DNA from: Acanthosoma haemorrhoidale
Lineage: Eukaryota; Arthropoda; Insecta; Hemiptera; Acanthosomatidae
Direction of reading: 5' to 3'
NCBI GenBank assembly: GCA_930367205.1
Contig: OV884009.1
Coordinates: 118,557,454 to 118,621,453 of the forward strand
DNA length: 64,000 nt
In this document: piece by piece, positions 23,230 to 35,239 of the stretch
Layout of the letters: every line of letters begins with the position of its first letter
Position numbering within the stretch: the first letter of the stretch is position 1
Program-made: the position numbers and the translations under genes
The notes under the pieces: model-generated
The model's database searches: none
What the model was told of the DNA's origin: nothing
What the model saw: the letters and a program-made list of their open reading frames with translations, nothing else

Positions 23230-26200
23230 TTAGTTTTAGTTAGCATATGCCCCGAATGGGTGTTTCCCCGACAGACTAAGCTTCTTAGTTGTTATTGCTA
23301 GTTAATATATGCCCCGAATGAGTGTTGTCCCGACGTACTAAGCTTCTTAGTTGTTAGTGTTAGTTAATATATGCCCCGAATGGGTGTTGTGTCGACGGAC
23401 TAAGCTTGTTAGTTATTATTGCTAGTTAATATATGGCGCGAATGAGTTTTTCCCCGACGGACTAAGCTTCTTAGTTGTTAGTTTTAGTTAATATATGCCC
23501 CGAATAGGTGTTTCCCCGACGTACTAAGCTTCTTAGTTGTTATTGCTAGTTAATATATGCCCCGAATGAGTGTTTCCCCGACAGACCAAGGTTCTTAGTT
23601 GTTATTGTTAGTTAATATATGGCACGAATGGGTGTTGTCCCGACGGACTAAGCTTCTTAGTTGATATTATTAGTTAATATATGGCGCGAATAAGTTTTTC
23701 CCTGACGGACTAACCTTCTTAGTTGTTATTGTTAGTTAATATATGGCCCAAATGAGCGTTTTCCTGACGTACTTAGCTTCTTAGTTGTTAGTTTTAGTTA
23801 ATATATGCCCCGAATGGGTGTTTCCCCGAAAGACTAAGCTTCTTAGTTGTTATTGCTAGTTAATATATGCCTCGAATGGGTGTTGTCCCGACGGACTAAG
23901 CTTCTTAGTTGTTAGTGTTAGTTAATAAATTCCCCGAATGGGTGTTGTCCCGACGGACTAAGCTTCTTAGTTGTTATTATTAGTTAATATATGGCGCGAA
24001 TAAGTTTTTCTTCGACGGACTAAGCTTCTTAGTTGTTATTGCTAGTTAATATATGGCCCAAATGAGCGTTTTCCTGACGGACTAAGCTTCTTATCGTTAG
24101 TTAATATATGGTCCGAATGAGTGTTGTCCCGACGGACTAAGCTTTTTAGTTGTTAGTGTTAGTTAATATTGCCCCGAATGGGTGTTGTGTCGACGGACTA
24201 AGCTTGTTAGTTGTTATTGCTAGTTAATATATGGCGCGAATGAGTTTTTCCCCGACGGACTAAGCTTCTTAGTTGTTAGTTTTAGTTAATATATGCCCCG
24301 AATAGGTGTTTCCCCGACGTACTAAGCTTCTTAGTTGTTATTGCTAGTTAATATATGCCCCGAATGAGTGTTTCCCCGACAGACCAAGCTTCTTAGTTGT
24401 TATTGTTAGTTAATATAAGCCCCAAATGGGTGTTGTCCCGACAGACTAAGCTTCTTAGTTGTTATTGTTAGTTAATATATGGCCCAAATGAGCGTTTTCC
24501 TGACGAACTAAGCTTCTTATCGTTAGTTAATATATGGCCCGAATGAGTGTTGTCCCGACGGACTAAGCTTCTTAGTTGTTAGTGTTAGTTAATATATGCC
24601 CCGAATGGGTGTTGTCCCGACGGACTAAGCTTCTTAGTTGTTATTATTAGGTAATATATGGCGCGAATAAGTTTTTCCCCGACGGACTAAGCTTCTTAGT
24701 TGTTATTGCTAGTTAATATATGGCGCGAATGGGTGTTGTCCCGACGGACTAAGCTTCTTAGTTGTTAGTGTTAGTTAATATATGCCCCGAATGGGTGTTG
24801 TCCCGACAGACTAAGCTTCTTAGTTGTTATTGTTAGTTAATATATGGCCCAAATGAGCGTTTTCCTGACGGACTAAGCTTCTTATCGTTAGGTAATATAT
24901 GGCCCGAATGAGTGTTGTCCCGACGGACTAAGCTTCTTAGTTGTTAGTGTTAGTTAATATATGCCCCGAATGGGTGTTGTCCCGACGGACTAAGCTTCTT
25001 AGTTGTTATTATTAGTTAATATATGGCGCGAATAAGTTTTTCCCCGACGGACTAAGCTTCTTAGTTGTTATTGTTAGTTAATATATGGCCCAAATGAGCG
25101 TTTTCCTGACGTACTAAGCTTCTTAGTTGTTATTGTTAGTTAATATATGGCTCGAATGAGTTTTTCCCCGACGGACTAAGCTTCTTAGTTGTTATTGTTA
25201 GTTAATATATGGCCCGAATGAGTGTTTCCCCGAAAGACTAAGCTTCTTAGTTGTTATTGCTAGTTAATATATGCCCCGAATGAGTGTTTCCCCGACAGAC
25301 CAAGCTTCTTAGTTGTTATTGTTAGTTAATATATGGCACGAATGGGTGTTGTCCCGACGGACTAAGCTTCTTAGTTGATATTATTAGTTAATATATGGCG
25401 CGAATAAGTTTTTCCCTGACGGACTAAGCTTCTTAGTTGTTATTGTTAGTTAATATATGGCCCAAATGAGCGTTTTCCTGACGTACTTAGCTTCTTAGTT
25501 GTTAGTTTTAGTTAATATATGCCCCGAATGGGTGTTTCCCCGAAAGACTAAGCTTCTTAGTTGTTATTGCTAGTTAATATATGCCTCGAATGGGTGTTGT
25601 CCCGACGGACTAAGCTTCTTAGTTGTTAGTGTTAGTTAATAAATTCCCCGAATGGGTGTTGTCCCGACGGACTAAGCTTCTTAGTTGTTAGTGTTAGTTA
25701 ATATAAGCCCCAAATGGGTGTTGTCCCGACAGAATAAGCTTCTTAGACGTTATTGTTAGTTAATATATGGCCCAAATGAGCGTTTTCCTGACGGACTAAG
25801 CTTCTTATCGTTAGTTAATATATGGCCCGAATGAGCGTTGTCCCGACGGACTAAGATTCTTAGTTGTTAGTGTTAGTTAATATATGCCCCGAATGGGTGT
25901 TGTCCCGACGGACTAAGCTTCTTAGTTGTTATTATTAGTTAATATATGGCGCGAATAAGTTTTTCTTCGACGGACTAAGCTTCTTAGTTGTTAGTTTTAG
26001 TTAATATATGCCCCGAATGGGTGTTTCCCCGAAAGACTAAGCTTCTTAGTTGTTATTGCTAGTTAATATATGCCTCGAATGGGTGTTGTCCCGACGGACT
26101 AAGCTTCTTAGTTTTTAGTGTTAGTTAATATATGCCCCGAATGGGTGTTGTCCCGACGGACTAAGCTTCTTAGTTGTTAGTGTTAGTTAATATAAGCCCC

Positions 26201-27377
26201 AAATGGGTGTTGTCCCGACAGACTAAGCTTCTTAGTTGTTATTGTTAGTTAATATATGGCCCAAATGAGCGTTTTCCTGACGAACTAAGCTTCTTATCGT
26301 TAGTTAATATATGGCCCGAATGAGTGTTGTCCCGACGGACTAAGCTTCTTAGTTGTTAGTGTTAGTTAATATATGCCCCGAATGGGTGTTGTCCCGACGG
26401 ACTAAGCTTCTTAGTTGTTATTATTAGGTAATATATGGCGCGAATAAGTTTTTCCCCGACGGACTAAGCTTCTTAGTTGTTAGTGTTAGTTAATATATGC
26501 CCCGAATGGGTGTTGTGTCGACGGACTAAGCTTGTTAGTTGTTATTGCTAGTTAATATATGGCGCGAATGAGTTTTTCCCCGACGGACTAAGCTTCTTAG
26601 TTGTTAGTTTTAGTTAATATATGCCCCGAATAGGTGTTACCCCGACGTACTAAGCTTCTTAGTTGTTATTGCTAGTTAATATATGCCCCGAATGAGTGTT
26701 GTCCCGACGGACTAAGCTTCTTAGTTGTTAGTGTTAGTTAATATATGCCCCGAATGGGTGTTGTCCCGACGGACTAAGCTTGTTAGTTGTTATTGCTAGT
26801 TAATATATGGCGCGAATGAGTTTTTCCCCGACGGACTAAGCTTCTTAGTTGTTAGTTTTAGTTAATATATGCCCCGAATGGGTGTTTCCCCGAAAGACTA
26901 AGCTTCTTAGTTGTTATTGCTAGTTAATATATGCCCCGAATGGGTGTTGTCCCGACGGACTAAGCTTCTTAGTTGTTCGTGTTAGTTAATATATGCCCCG
27001 AATGGGTGTTGTCCCGACGGACTAAGCTTCTTAGTTGTTAGTGTTAGTTAATATATGCCCCAAATGGGTGTTGTCCCGACAGACTAAGCTTCTTAGTTGT
27101 TATTGTTAGTTAATATATGGCCCAAATGAGCGTTTTCCTGACGGACTAAGCTTCTTATCGTTAGTTAATATATGGCCCGAATGAGTGTTGTCCCGACGGA
27201 CTAAGCTTCTTAGTTGTTAGTGTTAGTTAATATATGCCCCGAATGGGTGTTGTCCCGACGGACTAAGCTTCTTAGTTGTTAGTGTTAGTTAATATATGCC
27301 CCGAATGGGTGTTGTCCCGACAGACTAAGCTTCTTAGTTGTTATTGTTAGTTAATATATGGCCCGAATGAGTTTTTT

Positions 27378-27528
27378 AATGCTTAGTATCTAGAGGGCGT
27401 CTTGGGAGTTAGTAAAAATGAGAAAGGAGAGGTGATGTTAGTTAAGGGGATAAACAAGAGGTGCGCTAGGTCACCAGAGCGGGAGCCAGATATATCCCCT
27501 TGCCATACTCTGGCACACTATCGCTCTT
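27378..27528 (+). repeat. 151-bp cassette 10
   Basis: State A67, G104, C149. First cassette of the first 1,919-bp duplicate, preceded by the 738-bp conserved lead from GTTACCCCG. Confidence 0.92.
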
Positions 27529-27875
27529 TTAGTTTTAGTTAGCATATGCCCCGAATGGGTGTTTCCCCGACAGACTAAGCTTCTTAGTTGTTATTGCTAG
27601 TTAATATATGCCCCGAATGAGTGTTTCCCCGAAAGACTAAGCTTCTTAGTTGTTATTGCTAGTTAATATATGCCCCGAATGAGTGTTTCCCCGACAGACC
27701 AAGCTTCTTAGTTGTTATTGTTAGTTAATATATGGCACGAATGGGTGTTGTCCCGACGGACTAAGCTTCTTAGTTGTTAGTGTTAGTTAATATATGCCCC
27801 GAATGGGTGTTGTCCCGACAGACTAAGCTTCTTAGTTGTTATTGTTAGTTAATATATGGCCCGAATGAGTTTTTT

Positions 27876-28026
27876 AATGCTTAGTATCTAGAGGGCGTCT
27901 TGGGAGTTAGTAAAAATGAGAAAGGAGAGGTGATGTTAGTTAAGGGGATAAACAAGAGGTGCGCTAGGTCACCAGAGCGGGAGCCAGATATATCCCCTTG
28001 CCATACTCTGGCACACTATCGCTATT
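27876..28026 (+). repeat. 151-bp cassette 11
   Basis: State A67, G104, A149. This is the only A149 cassette that keeps A67; its duplicate (cassette 13) has G67. GTTTCCATGACAG follows, as in other A149 copies. Confidence 0.92.
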
Positions 28027-29296
28027 TTAGTTTTAGTTAGCATATGCCCCGAATGGGTGTTTCCATGACAGACTAAGCTTCTTAGTTGTTATTGCTAGTT
28101 AATATATGCCCCGAACGAGTGTTGTCCCGACGTACTAAGCTTCTTAGTTGTTAGTGTTAGTTAATATATGCCCCGAATGGGTGTTGTGTCGACGGACTAA
28201 GCTTGTTAGTTATTATTGCTAGTTAATATATGGCGCGAATGAGTGTTTCCCCGACAGACCAAGGTTCTTAGTTGTTATTGTTAGTTAATATATGGCACGA
28301 ATGGGTGTTGTCCCGACGGACTAAGCTTCTTAGTTGATATTATTAGTTAATATATGGCGCGAATAAGTTTTTCCCTGACGGACTAAGCTTCTTAGTTGTT
28401 ATTGTTAGTTAATATATGGCCCAAATGAGCGTTTTCCTGACGTACTTAGCTTCTTAGTTGTTAGTTTTAGTTAATATATGCCCCGAATGGGTGTTTCCCC
28501 GAAAGACTAAGCTTCTTAGTTGTTATTATTAGTTAATATATGGCGCGAATAAGTTTTTCCCTGACGGACGAAGCTTCTTAGTTGTTAGTGTTAGTTAATA
28601 TATGCCCCGAATGGGTGTTGTCCCGACGGACTAAGCTTCTTAGTTGTTAGTGTTAGTTAATATATGCCCCGAATGGGTGTTGTCCCGACGGACTAAGCTT
28701 GTTAGTTGTTATTGCTAGTTAATATATGGCGCGAATGAGTTTTTCCCCGACGGACTAAGCTTCTTAGTTGTTAGTTTTAGTTAATATATGCCCCGAATGG
28801 GTGTTTCCCCGAAAGACTAAGCTTCTTAGTTGTTATTGCTAGTTAATATATGCCCCGAATGGGTGTTGTCCCGACGGACTAAGCTTCTTAGTTGTTCGTG
28901 TTAGTTAATATATGCCCCGAATGGGTGTTGTCCCGACGGACTAAGCTTCTTAGTTGTTAGTGTTAGTTAATATATGCCCCAAATGGGTGTTGTCCCGACA
29001 GACTAAGCTTCTTAGTTGTTATTGTTAGTTAATATATGGCCCAAATGAGCGTTTTCCTGACGGACTAAGCTTCTTATCGTTAGTTAATATATGGCCCGAA
29101 TGAGTGTTGTCCCGACGGACTAAGCTTCTTAGTTGTTAGTGTTAGTTAATATATGCCCCGAATGGGTGTTGTCCCGACGGACTAAGCTTCTTAGTTGTTA
29201 GTGTTAGTTAATATATGCCCCGAATGGGTGTTGTCCCGACAGACTAAGCTTCTTAGTTGTTATTGTTAGTTAATATATGGCCCGAATGAGTTTTTT

Positions 29297-29447
29297 AATG
29301 CTTAGTATCTAGAGGGCGTCTTGGGAGTTAGTAAAAATGAGAAAGGAGAGGTGATGTTAGTTAAGGGGATAAACAAGAGGTGCGCTAGGTCACCAGAGCG
29401 GGAGCCAGATATATCCCCTTGCCATACTCTGGCACACTATCGCTCTT
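29297..29447 (+). repeat. 151-bp cassette 12
   Basis: State A67, G104, C149. Equivalent of cassette 10 in the second 1,919-bp duplicate and first of the third triplet (12, 13, 14). Confidence 0.92.
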
Positions 29448-29794
29448 TTAGTTTTAGTTAGCATATGCCCCGAATGGGTGTTTCCCCGACAGACTAAGCT
29501 TCTTAGTTGTTATTGCTAGTTAATATATGCCCCGAATGAGTGTTTCCCCGAAAGACTAAGCTTCTTAGTTGTTATTGCTAGTTAATATATGCCCCGAATG
29601 AGTGTTTCCCCGACAGACCAAGCTTCTTAGTTGTTATTGTTAGTTAATATATGGCACGAATGGGTGTTGTCCCGACGGACTAAGCTTCTTAGTTGTTATT
29701 GTTAGTTAATATATGCCCCGAATGGGTGTTGTCCCGACAGACTAAGCTTCTTAGTTGTTATTGTTAGTTAATATATGGCCCGAATGAGTTTTTT

Positions 29795-29945
29795 AATGCT
29801 TAGTATCTAGAGGGCGTCTTGGGAGTTAGTAAAAATGAGAAAGGAGAGGTGATGTTAGTTGAGGGGATAAACAAGAGGTGCGCTAGGTCACCAGAGCGGG
29901 AGCCAGATATATCCCCTTGCCATACTCTGGCACACTATCGCTATT
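29795..29945 (+). repeat. 151-bp cassette 13
   Basis: State G67, G104, A149, the standard middle-of-triplet type, 498 bp after cassette 12. GTTTCCATGACAG follows. Confidence 0.92.
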
Positions 29946-30664
29946 TTAGTTTTAGTTAGCATATGCCCCGAATGGGTGTTTCCATGACAGACTAAGCTTC
30001 TTAGTTGTTATTGCTAGTTAATATATGCCCCGAACGAGTGTTGTCCCGACGTACTAAGCTTCTTAGTTGTTAGTGTTAGTTAATATATGCCCCGAATGGG
30101 TGTTGTGTCGACGGACTAAGCTTGTTAGTTATTATTGCTAGTTAATATATGGCGCGAATGAGTGTTTCCCCGACAGACCAAGGTTCTTAGTTGTTATTGT
30201 TAGTTAATATATGGCACGAATGGGTGTTGTCCCGACGGACTAAGCTTCTTAGTTGATATTATTAGTTAATATATGGCGCGAATAAGTTTTTCCCTGACGG
30301 ACTAAGCTTCTTAGTTGTTATTGTTAGTTAATATATGGCCCAAATGAGCGTTTTCCTGACGTACTTAGCTTCTTAGTTGTTAGTTTTAGTTAATATATGC
30401 CCCGAATGGGTGTTTCCCCGAAAGACTAAGCTTCTTAGTTGTTATTATTAGTTAATATATGGCGCGAATAAGTTTTTCCCTGACGGACGAAGCTTCTTAG
30501 TTGTTAGTGTTAGTTAATATATGCCCCGAATGGGTGTTGTCCCGACGGACTAAGCTTCTTAGTTGTTAGTGTTAGTTAATATATGCCCCGAATGGGTGTT
30601 GTCCCGACAGACTAAGCTTCTTAGTTGTTATTGTTAGTTAATATATGGCCCGAATGAGTTTTTT

Positions 30665-30815
30665 AATGCTTAGTATCTAGAGGGCGTCTTGGGAGTTAGT
30701 AAAAATGAGAAAGGAGAGGTGATGTTAGTTGAGGGGATAAACAAGAGGTGCGCTAGGTCACCAGAGCTGGAGCCAGATATATCCCCTTGCCATACTCTGG
30801 CACACTATCGCTCTT
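30665..30815 (+). repeat. 151-bp cassette 14
   Basis: State G67, T104, C149, the third-of-triplet type, 870 bp after cassette 13. Soon after it the GTGTCGACGG monomer is joined to AAGCTTCTTAG (30,973-31,000), breaking the usual linkage and marking a recombination junction. Confidence 0.92.
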
Positions 30816-31805
30816 TTAGTTTTAGTTAGCATATGCCCCGAATGGGTGTTTCCCCGACAGACTAAGCTTCTTAGTTGTTATTGCTAGTTAATATATGCCC
30901 CAAATGAGTGTTGTCCCGACGTACTAAGCTTCTTAGTTGTTAGTGTTAGTTAATATATGCCCCGAATGGGTGTTGTGTCGACGGACTAAGCTTCTTAGTT
31001 GTTAGTGTTAGTTAATATATGCCCCGAATGGGTGTTGTCCCGACGGACTAAGCTTCTTAGTTGTTATTATTAGTTAATATATGGCGCGAATAAGTTTTTC
31101 CCCGACGGACTAAGCTTCTTAGTTGTTATTGTTAGTTAATATATGGCCCAAATGAGCGTTTTCCTGACGTACTAAGCTTCTTAGTTGTTATTGTTAGTTA
31201 ATATATGGCTCGAATGAGTTTTTCCCCGACGGACTAAGCTTCTTAGTTGTTATTGTTAGTTAATATATGGCCCGAATGAGTGTTTCCCCGAAAGACTAAG
31301 CTTCTTAGTTGTTATTGCTAGTTAATATATGCCCCGAATGAGTGTTTCCCCGACAGACCAAGCTTCTTAGTTGTTATTGTTAGTTAATATATGGCACGAA
31401 TGGGTGTTGTCCCGACGGACTAAGCTTCTTAGTTGATATTATTAGTTAATATATGGCGCGAATAAGTTTTTCCCTGACGGACTAAGCTTCTTAGTTGTTA
31501 TTGTTAGTTAATATATGGCCCAAATGAGCGTTTTCCTGACGTACTTAGCTTCTTAGTTGTTAGTTTTAGTTAATATATGCCCCGAATGGGTGTTTCCCCG
31601 AAAGACTAAGCTTCTTAGTTGTTATTGCTAGTTAATATATGCCCCGAATGGGTGTTGTCCCGACGGACTAAGCTTCTTAGTTGTTAGTGTTAGTTAATAA
31701 ATTCCCCGAATGGGTGTTGTCCCGACGGACTAAGCTTCTTAGTTGTTAGTGTTAGTTAATATAAGCCCCAAATGGGTGTTGTCCCGACAGAATAAGCTTC
31801 TTAGT

Positions 31806-33741
31806 CGTTATTGTTAGTTAATATATGGCCCAAATGAGCGTTTTCCTGACGGACTAAGCTTCTTATCGTTAGTTAATATATGGCCCGAATGAGTGTTGTC
31901 CCGACGGACTAAGATTCTTAGTTGTTAGTGTTAGTTAATATATGCCCCGAATGGGTGTTGTCCCGACGGACTAAGCTTCTTAGTTGTTATTATTAGTTAA
32001 TATATGGCGCGAATAAGTTTTTCTTCGACGGACTAAGCTTCTTAGTTGTTATTGCTAGTTAATATATGGCCCAAATGAGCGTTTTCCTGACGGACTAAGC
32101 TTCTTATAGTTAGTTAATATATGGCCCGAATGAGTGTTGTCCCGACGGACTAAGCTTTTTAGTTGTTAGTGTTAGTTAATATATGCCCCGAATGGGTGTT
32201 GTCCCGACGGACTAAGCTTCTTAGTTGTTATTATTAGTTAATATATGGCGCGAATAAGTTTTTCCCTGACGGACTAAGCTTCTTAGTTGTTATTGTTAGT
32301 TAATATATGGCCCAAATGAGCGTTTTCCTGACGTACTAAGCTTCTTAGTTGTTAGTTTTAGTTAATATATGCCCCGAATGGGTGTTTCCCCGAAGGACTA
32401 AGCTTCTTAGTTGTTCGTGTTAGTTAATATATGGCCCGAATGAGTGTTTCCCTTACGGACTAAGCTTCTTAGTTGTTATTGTTAGTTAATATATGGCCCG
32501 AATGAGTGTTTCCCCAACGGACTAAGCTTCTTAGTTGTTATTGTTAGTTAATATATGGCCCGAATGAGTGTTTCCCCGAAAGACTAAGCTTCTTAGTTGT
32601 TAGTGTTAGTTAATATATGCCCCGAATGGGTGTTGTGTCGACGGACTAAGCTTGTTAGTTGTTATTGCTAGTTAATATATGGCGCGAATGAGTTTTTCCC
32701 CGACGGACTAAGCTTCTTAGTTGTTAGTTTTAGTTAATATATGCCCCGAATAGGTGTTACCCCGACGTACTAAGCTTCTTAGTTGTTATTGCTAGTTAAT
32801 ATATGCCCCGAATGAGTGTTGTCCCGACGGACTAAGCTTCTTAGTTGTTAGTGTTAGTTAATATATGCCCCGAATGGGTGTTGTCCCGACGGACTAAGCT
32901 TGTTAGTTGTTATTGCTAGTTAATATATGGCGCGAATGAGTTTTTCCCCGACGGACTAAGCTTCTTAGTTGTTAGTTTTAGTTAATATATGCCCCGAATG
33001 GGTGTTTCCCCGAAAGACTAAGCTTCTTAGTTGTTATTGCTAGTTAATATATGCCCCGAATGGGTGTTGTCCCGACGGACTAAGCTTCTTAGTTGTTCGT
33101 GTTAGTTAATATATGCCCCGAATGGGTGTTGTCCCGACGGACTAAGCTTCTTAGTTGTTAGTGTTAGTTAATATATGCCCCAAATGGGTGTTGTCCCGAC
33201 AGACTAAGCTTCTTAGTTGTTATTGTTAGTTAATATATGGCCCAAATGAGCGTTTTCCTGACGGACTAAGCTTCTTATCGTTAGTTAATATATGGCCCGA
33301 ATGAGTGTTGTCCCGACGGACTAAGTTTCTTAGTTGTTAGTGTTAGTTAATATATGCCCCGAATGGGTGTTGTCCCGACGGACTAAGCTTCTTAGTTGTT
33401 AGTGTTAGTTAATATATGCCCCGAATGGGTGTTGTCCCGACAGACTAAGCTTCTTAGTTGTTATTGTTAGTTAATATATGGCCCGAATGAGTTTTTTAAT
33501 GCTTAGTATCTAGAGGGCGTCTTGGGAGTTAGTAAAAATGAGAAAGGAGAGGTGATGTTAGTTAAGGGGATAAACAAGAGGTGCGCTAGGTCACCAGAGC
33601 GGGAGCCAGATATATCCCCTTGCCATACTCTGGCACACTATCGCTCTTTTAGTTTTAGTTAGCATATGCCCCGAATGGGTGTTTCCCCGACAGACTAAGC
33701 TTCTTAGTTGTTATTGCTAGTTAATATATGCCCCGAATGAG
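31806..33741 (+). repeat. 1.9-kb block repeated at 49.8-51.7 kb (offset 17,979)
   Basis: This block reappears at 49,785-51,720 with constant offset, checked at GTTACCCCG (32,760/50,739) and the cassette start (33,498/51,477). Both cassettes carry A at position 67, whereas every other cassette after 33.65 kb carries G. The match ends just after the cassette, where this copy continues GAGTGTTTCCCC and the other GAGTGTTGTCCC. Confidence 0.78.
33498..33648 (+). repeat. 151-bp cassette 15
   Basis: State A67, G104, C149. First of a pair with cassette 16 (498 bp). An AAGTTTCTT change lies upstream near 33,324. Confidence 0.92.
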
Positions 33742-33995
33742 TGTTTCCCCGAAAGACTAAGCTTCTTAGTTGTTATTGCTAGTTAATATATGCCCCGAAT
33801 GAGTGTTTCCCCGACAGACCAAGCTTCTTAGTTGTTATTGTTAGTTAATATATGGCACGAATGGGTGTTGTCCCGACGGACTAAGCTTCTTAGTTGTTAG
33901 TGTTAGTTAATATATGCCCCGAATGGGTGTTGTCCCGACAGACTAAGCTTCTTAGTTGTTATTGTTAGTTAATATATGGCCCGAATGAGTTTTTT

Positions 33996-34146
33996 AATGC
34001 TTAGTATCTAGAGGGCGTCTTGGGAGTTAGTAAAAATGAGAAAGGAGAGGTGATGTTAGTTGAGGGGATAAACAAGAGGTGCGCTAGGTCACCAGAGCGG
34101 GAGCCAGATATATCCCCTTGCCATACTCTGGCACACTATCGCTATT
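33996..34146 (+). repeat. 151-bp cassette 16
   Basis: State G67, G104, A149, with GTTTCCATGACAG after it. A third cassette is missing here: near 34,810 the sequence switches to an ATGCCTCG monomer and a hybrid 55-bp unit instead. Confidence 0.92.
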
Positions 34147-35239
34147 TTAGTTTTAGTTAGCATATGCCCCGAATGGGTGTTTCCATGACAGACTAAGCTT
34201 CTTAGTTGTTATTGCTAGTTAATATATGCCCCGAACGAGTGTTGTCCCGACGTACTAAGCTTCTTAGTTGTTAGTGTTAGTTAATATATGCCCCGAATGG
34301 GTGTTGTGTCGACGGACTAAGCTTGTTAGTTATTATTGCTAGTTAATATATGGCGCGAATGAGTGTTTCCCCGACAGACCAAGGTTCTTAGTTGTTATTG
34401 TTAGTTAATATATGGCACGAATGGGTGTTGTCCCGACGGACTAAGCTTCTTAGTTGATATTATTAGTTAATATATGGCGCGAATAAGTTTTTCCCTGACG
34501 GACTAAGCTTCTTAGTTGTTATTGTTAGTTAATATATGGCCCAAATGAGCGTTTTCCTGACGTACTTAGCTTCTTAGTTGTTAGTTTTAGTTAATATATG
34601 CCCCGAATGGGTGTTTCCCCGAAAGACTAAGCTTCTTAGTTGTTATTATTAGTTAATATATGGCGCGAATAAGTTTTTCCCTGACGGACGAAGCTTCTTA
34701 GTTGTTAGTGTTAGTTAATATATGCCCCGAATGGGTGTTGTCCCGACGGACTAAGCTTCTTAGTTGTTAGTGTTAGTTAATATATGCCCCGAATGGGTGT
34801 TGTCCCGACAGACTAAGCTTCTTAGTTGTTATTGTTAGTTAATATATGCCTCGAATGGGTGTTGTCCCGACGGACTAAGCTTCTTATCGTTATTTAATAT
34901 ATGGCCCGAATGAGTGTTGTCCCGACGGACTAAGCTTTTTAGTTGTTAGTGTTAGTTAATATATGCCCCGAATGGGTGTTGTCCCGACGGACTAAGCTTC
35001 TTAGTTGTTATTATTAGTTAATATATGGCGCGAATAAGTTTTTCCCTGACGGACTAAGCTTCTTAGTTGTTATTGTTAGTTAATATATGGCCCAAATGAG
35101 CGTTTTCCTGACGTACTAAGATTCTTAGTTGTTAGTTTTAGTTAATATATGCCCCGAATGGGTGTTTCCCCGAAAGACTAAGCTTCTTAGTTGTTATTGC
35201 TAGTTAATATATGCCCCAAATGAGTGTTGTCCCGACGTA

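Larger units (their letters stand above)
26765..28683 (+). repeat. 1,919-bp tandem duplication, first copy
   Basis: This stretch and 28,684-30,602 are adjacent head-to-tail copies. The repeat starts at a CCCGACGG monomer carrying AAGCTTGTTAG. Each copy holds two cassettes 498 bp apart (27,378 and 27,876; 29,297 and 29,795). The length equals 22 x 62 + 55 + 2 x 250. The first copy runs directly into the second at 28,683/28,684, where the second copy instead runs on into cassette 14. This is the pattern left by one unequal exchange. Confidence 0.88.
26470..28690 (+). repeat. Block repeated at 32.6-34.8 kb (offset 6,120)
   Basis: Anchors at a constant 6,120-bp offset are GTGTCGACGG (26,516/32,636), GTTACCCCG (26,640/32,760) and two cassettes (27,378/33,498; 27,876/33,996). 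The limits are approximate. To the left the flanking monomers differ, and to the right this copy enters the 1,919-bp duplication while the partner goes on to ATGCCTCG and a TATCGTTATTT short monomer. Confidence 0.78.
28684..30602 (+). repeat. 1,919-bp tandem duplication, second copy
   Basis: Second member of the pair. Differences from the first include TTATTG near 29,698 against TTAGTG near 27,779, and G instead of A at cassette position 67 in its second cassette. After 30,602 the sequence continues into the third cassette (30,665), reproducing the 498/870-bp cassette spacing seen at 9.65-11.2 kb and 15.8-17.3 kb. Confidence 0.85.
32590..34810 (+). repeat. Partner block of 26.5-28.7 kb
   Basis: Right-hand member of the 6,120-bp offset pair. 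It carries cassettes 15 and 16. Cassette 16 differs from its partner, cassette 11, by G at position 67. The 738 bp between GTTACCCCG and the cassette start is conserved in length in five places (2,025, 8,916, 26,640, 32,760 and 50,739). Confidence 0.75.
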
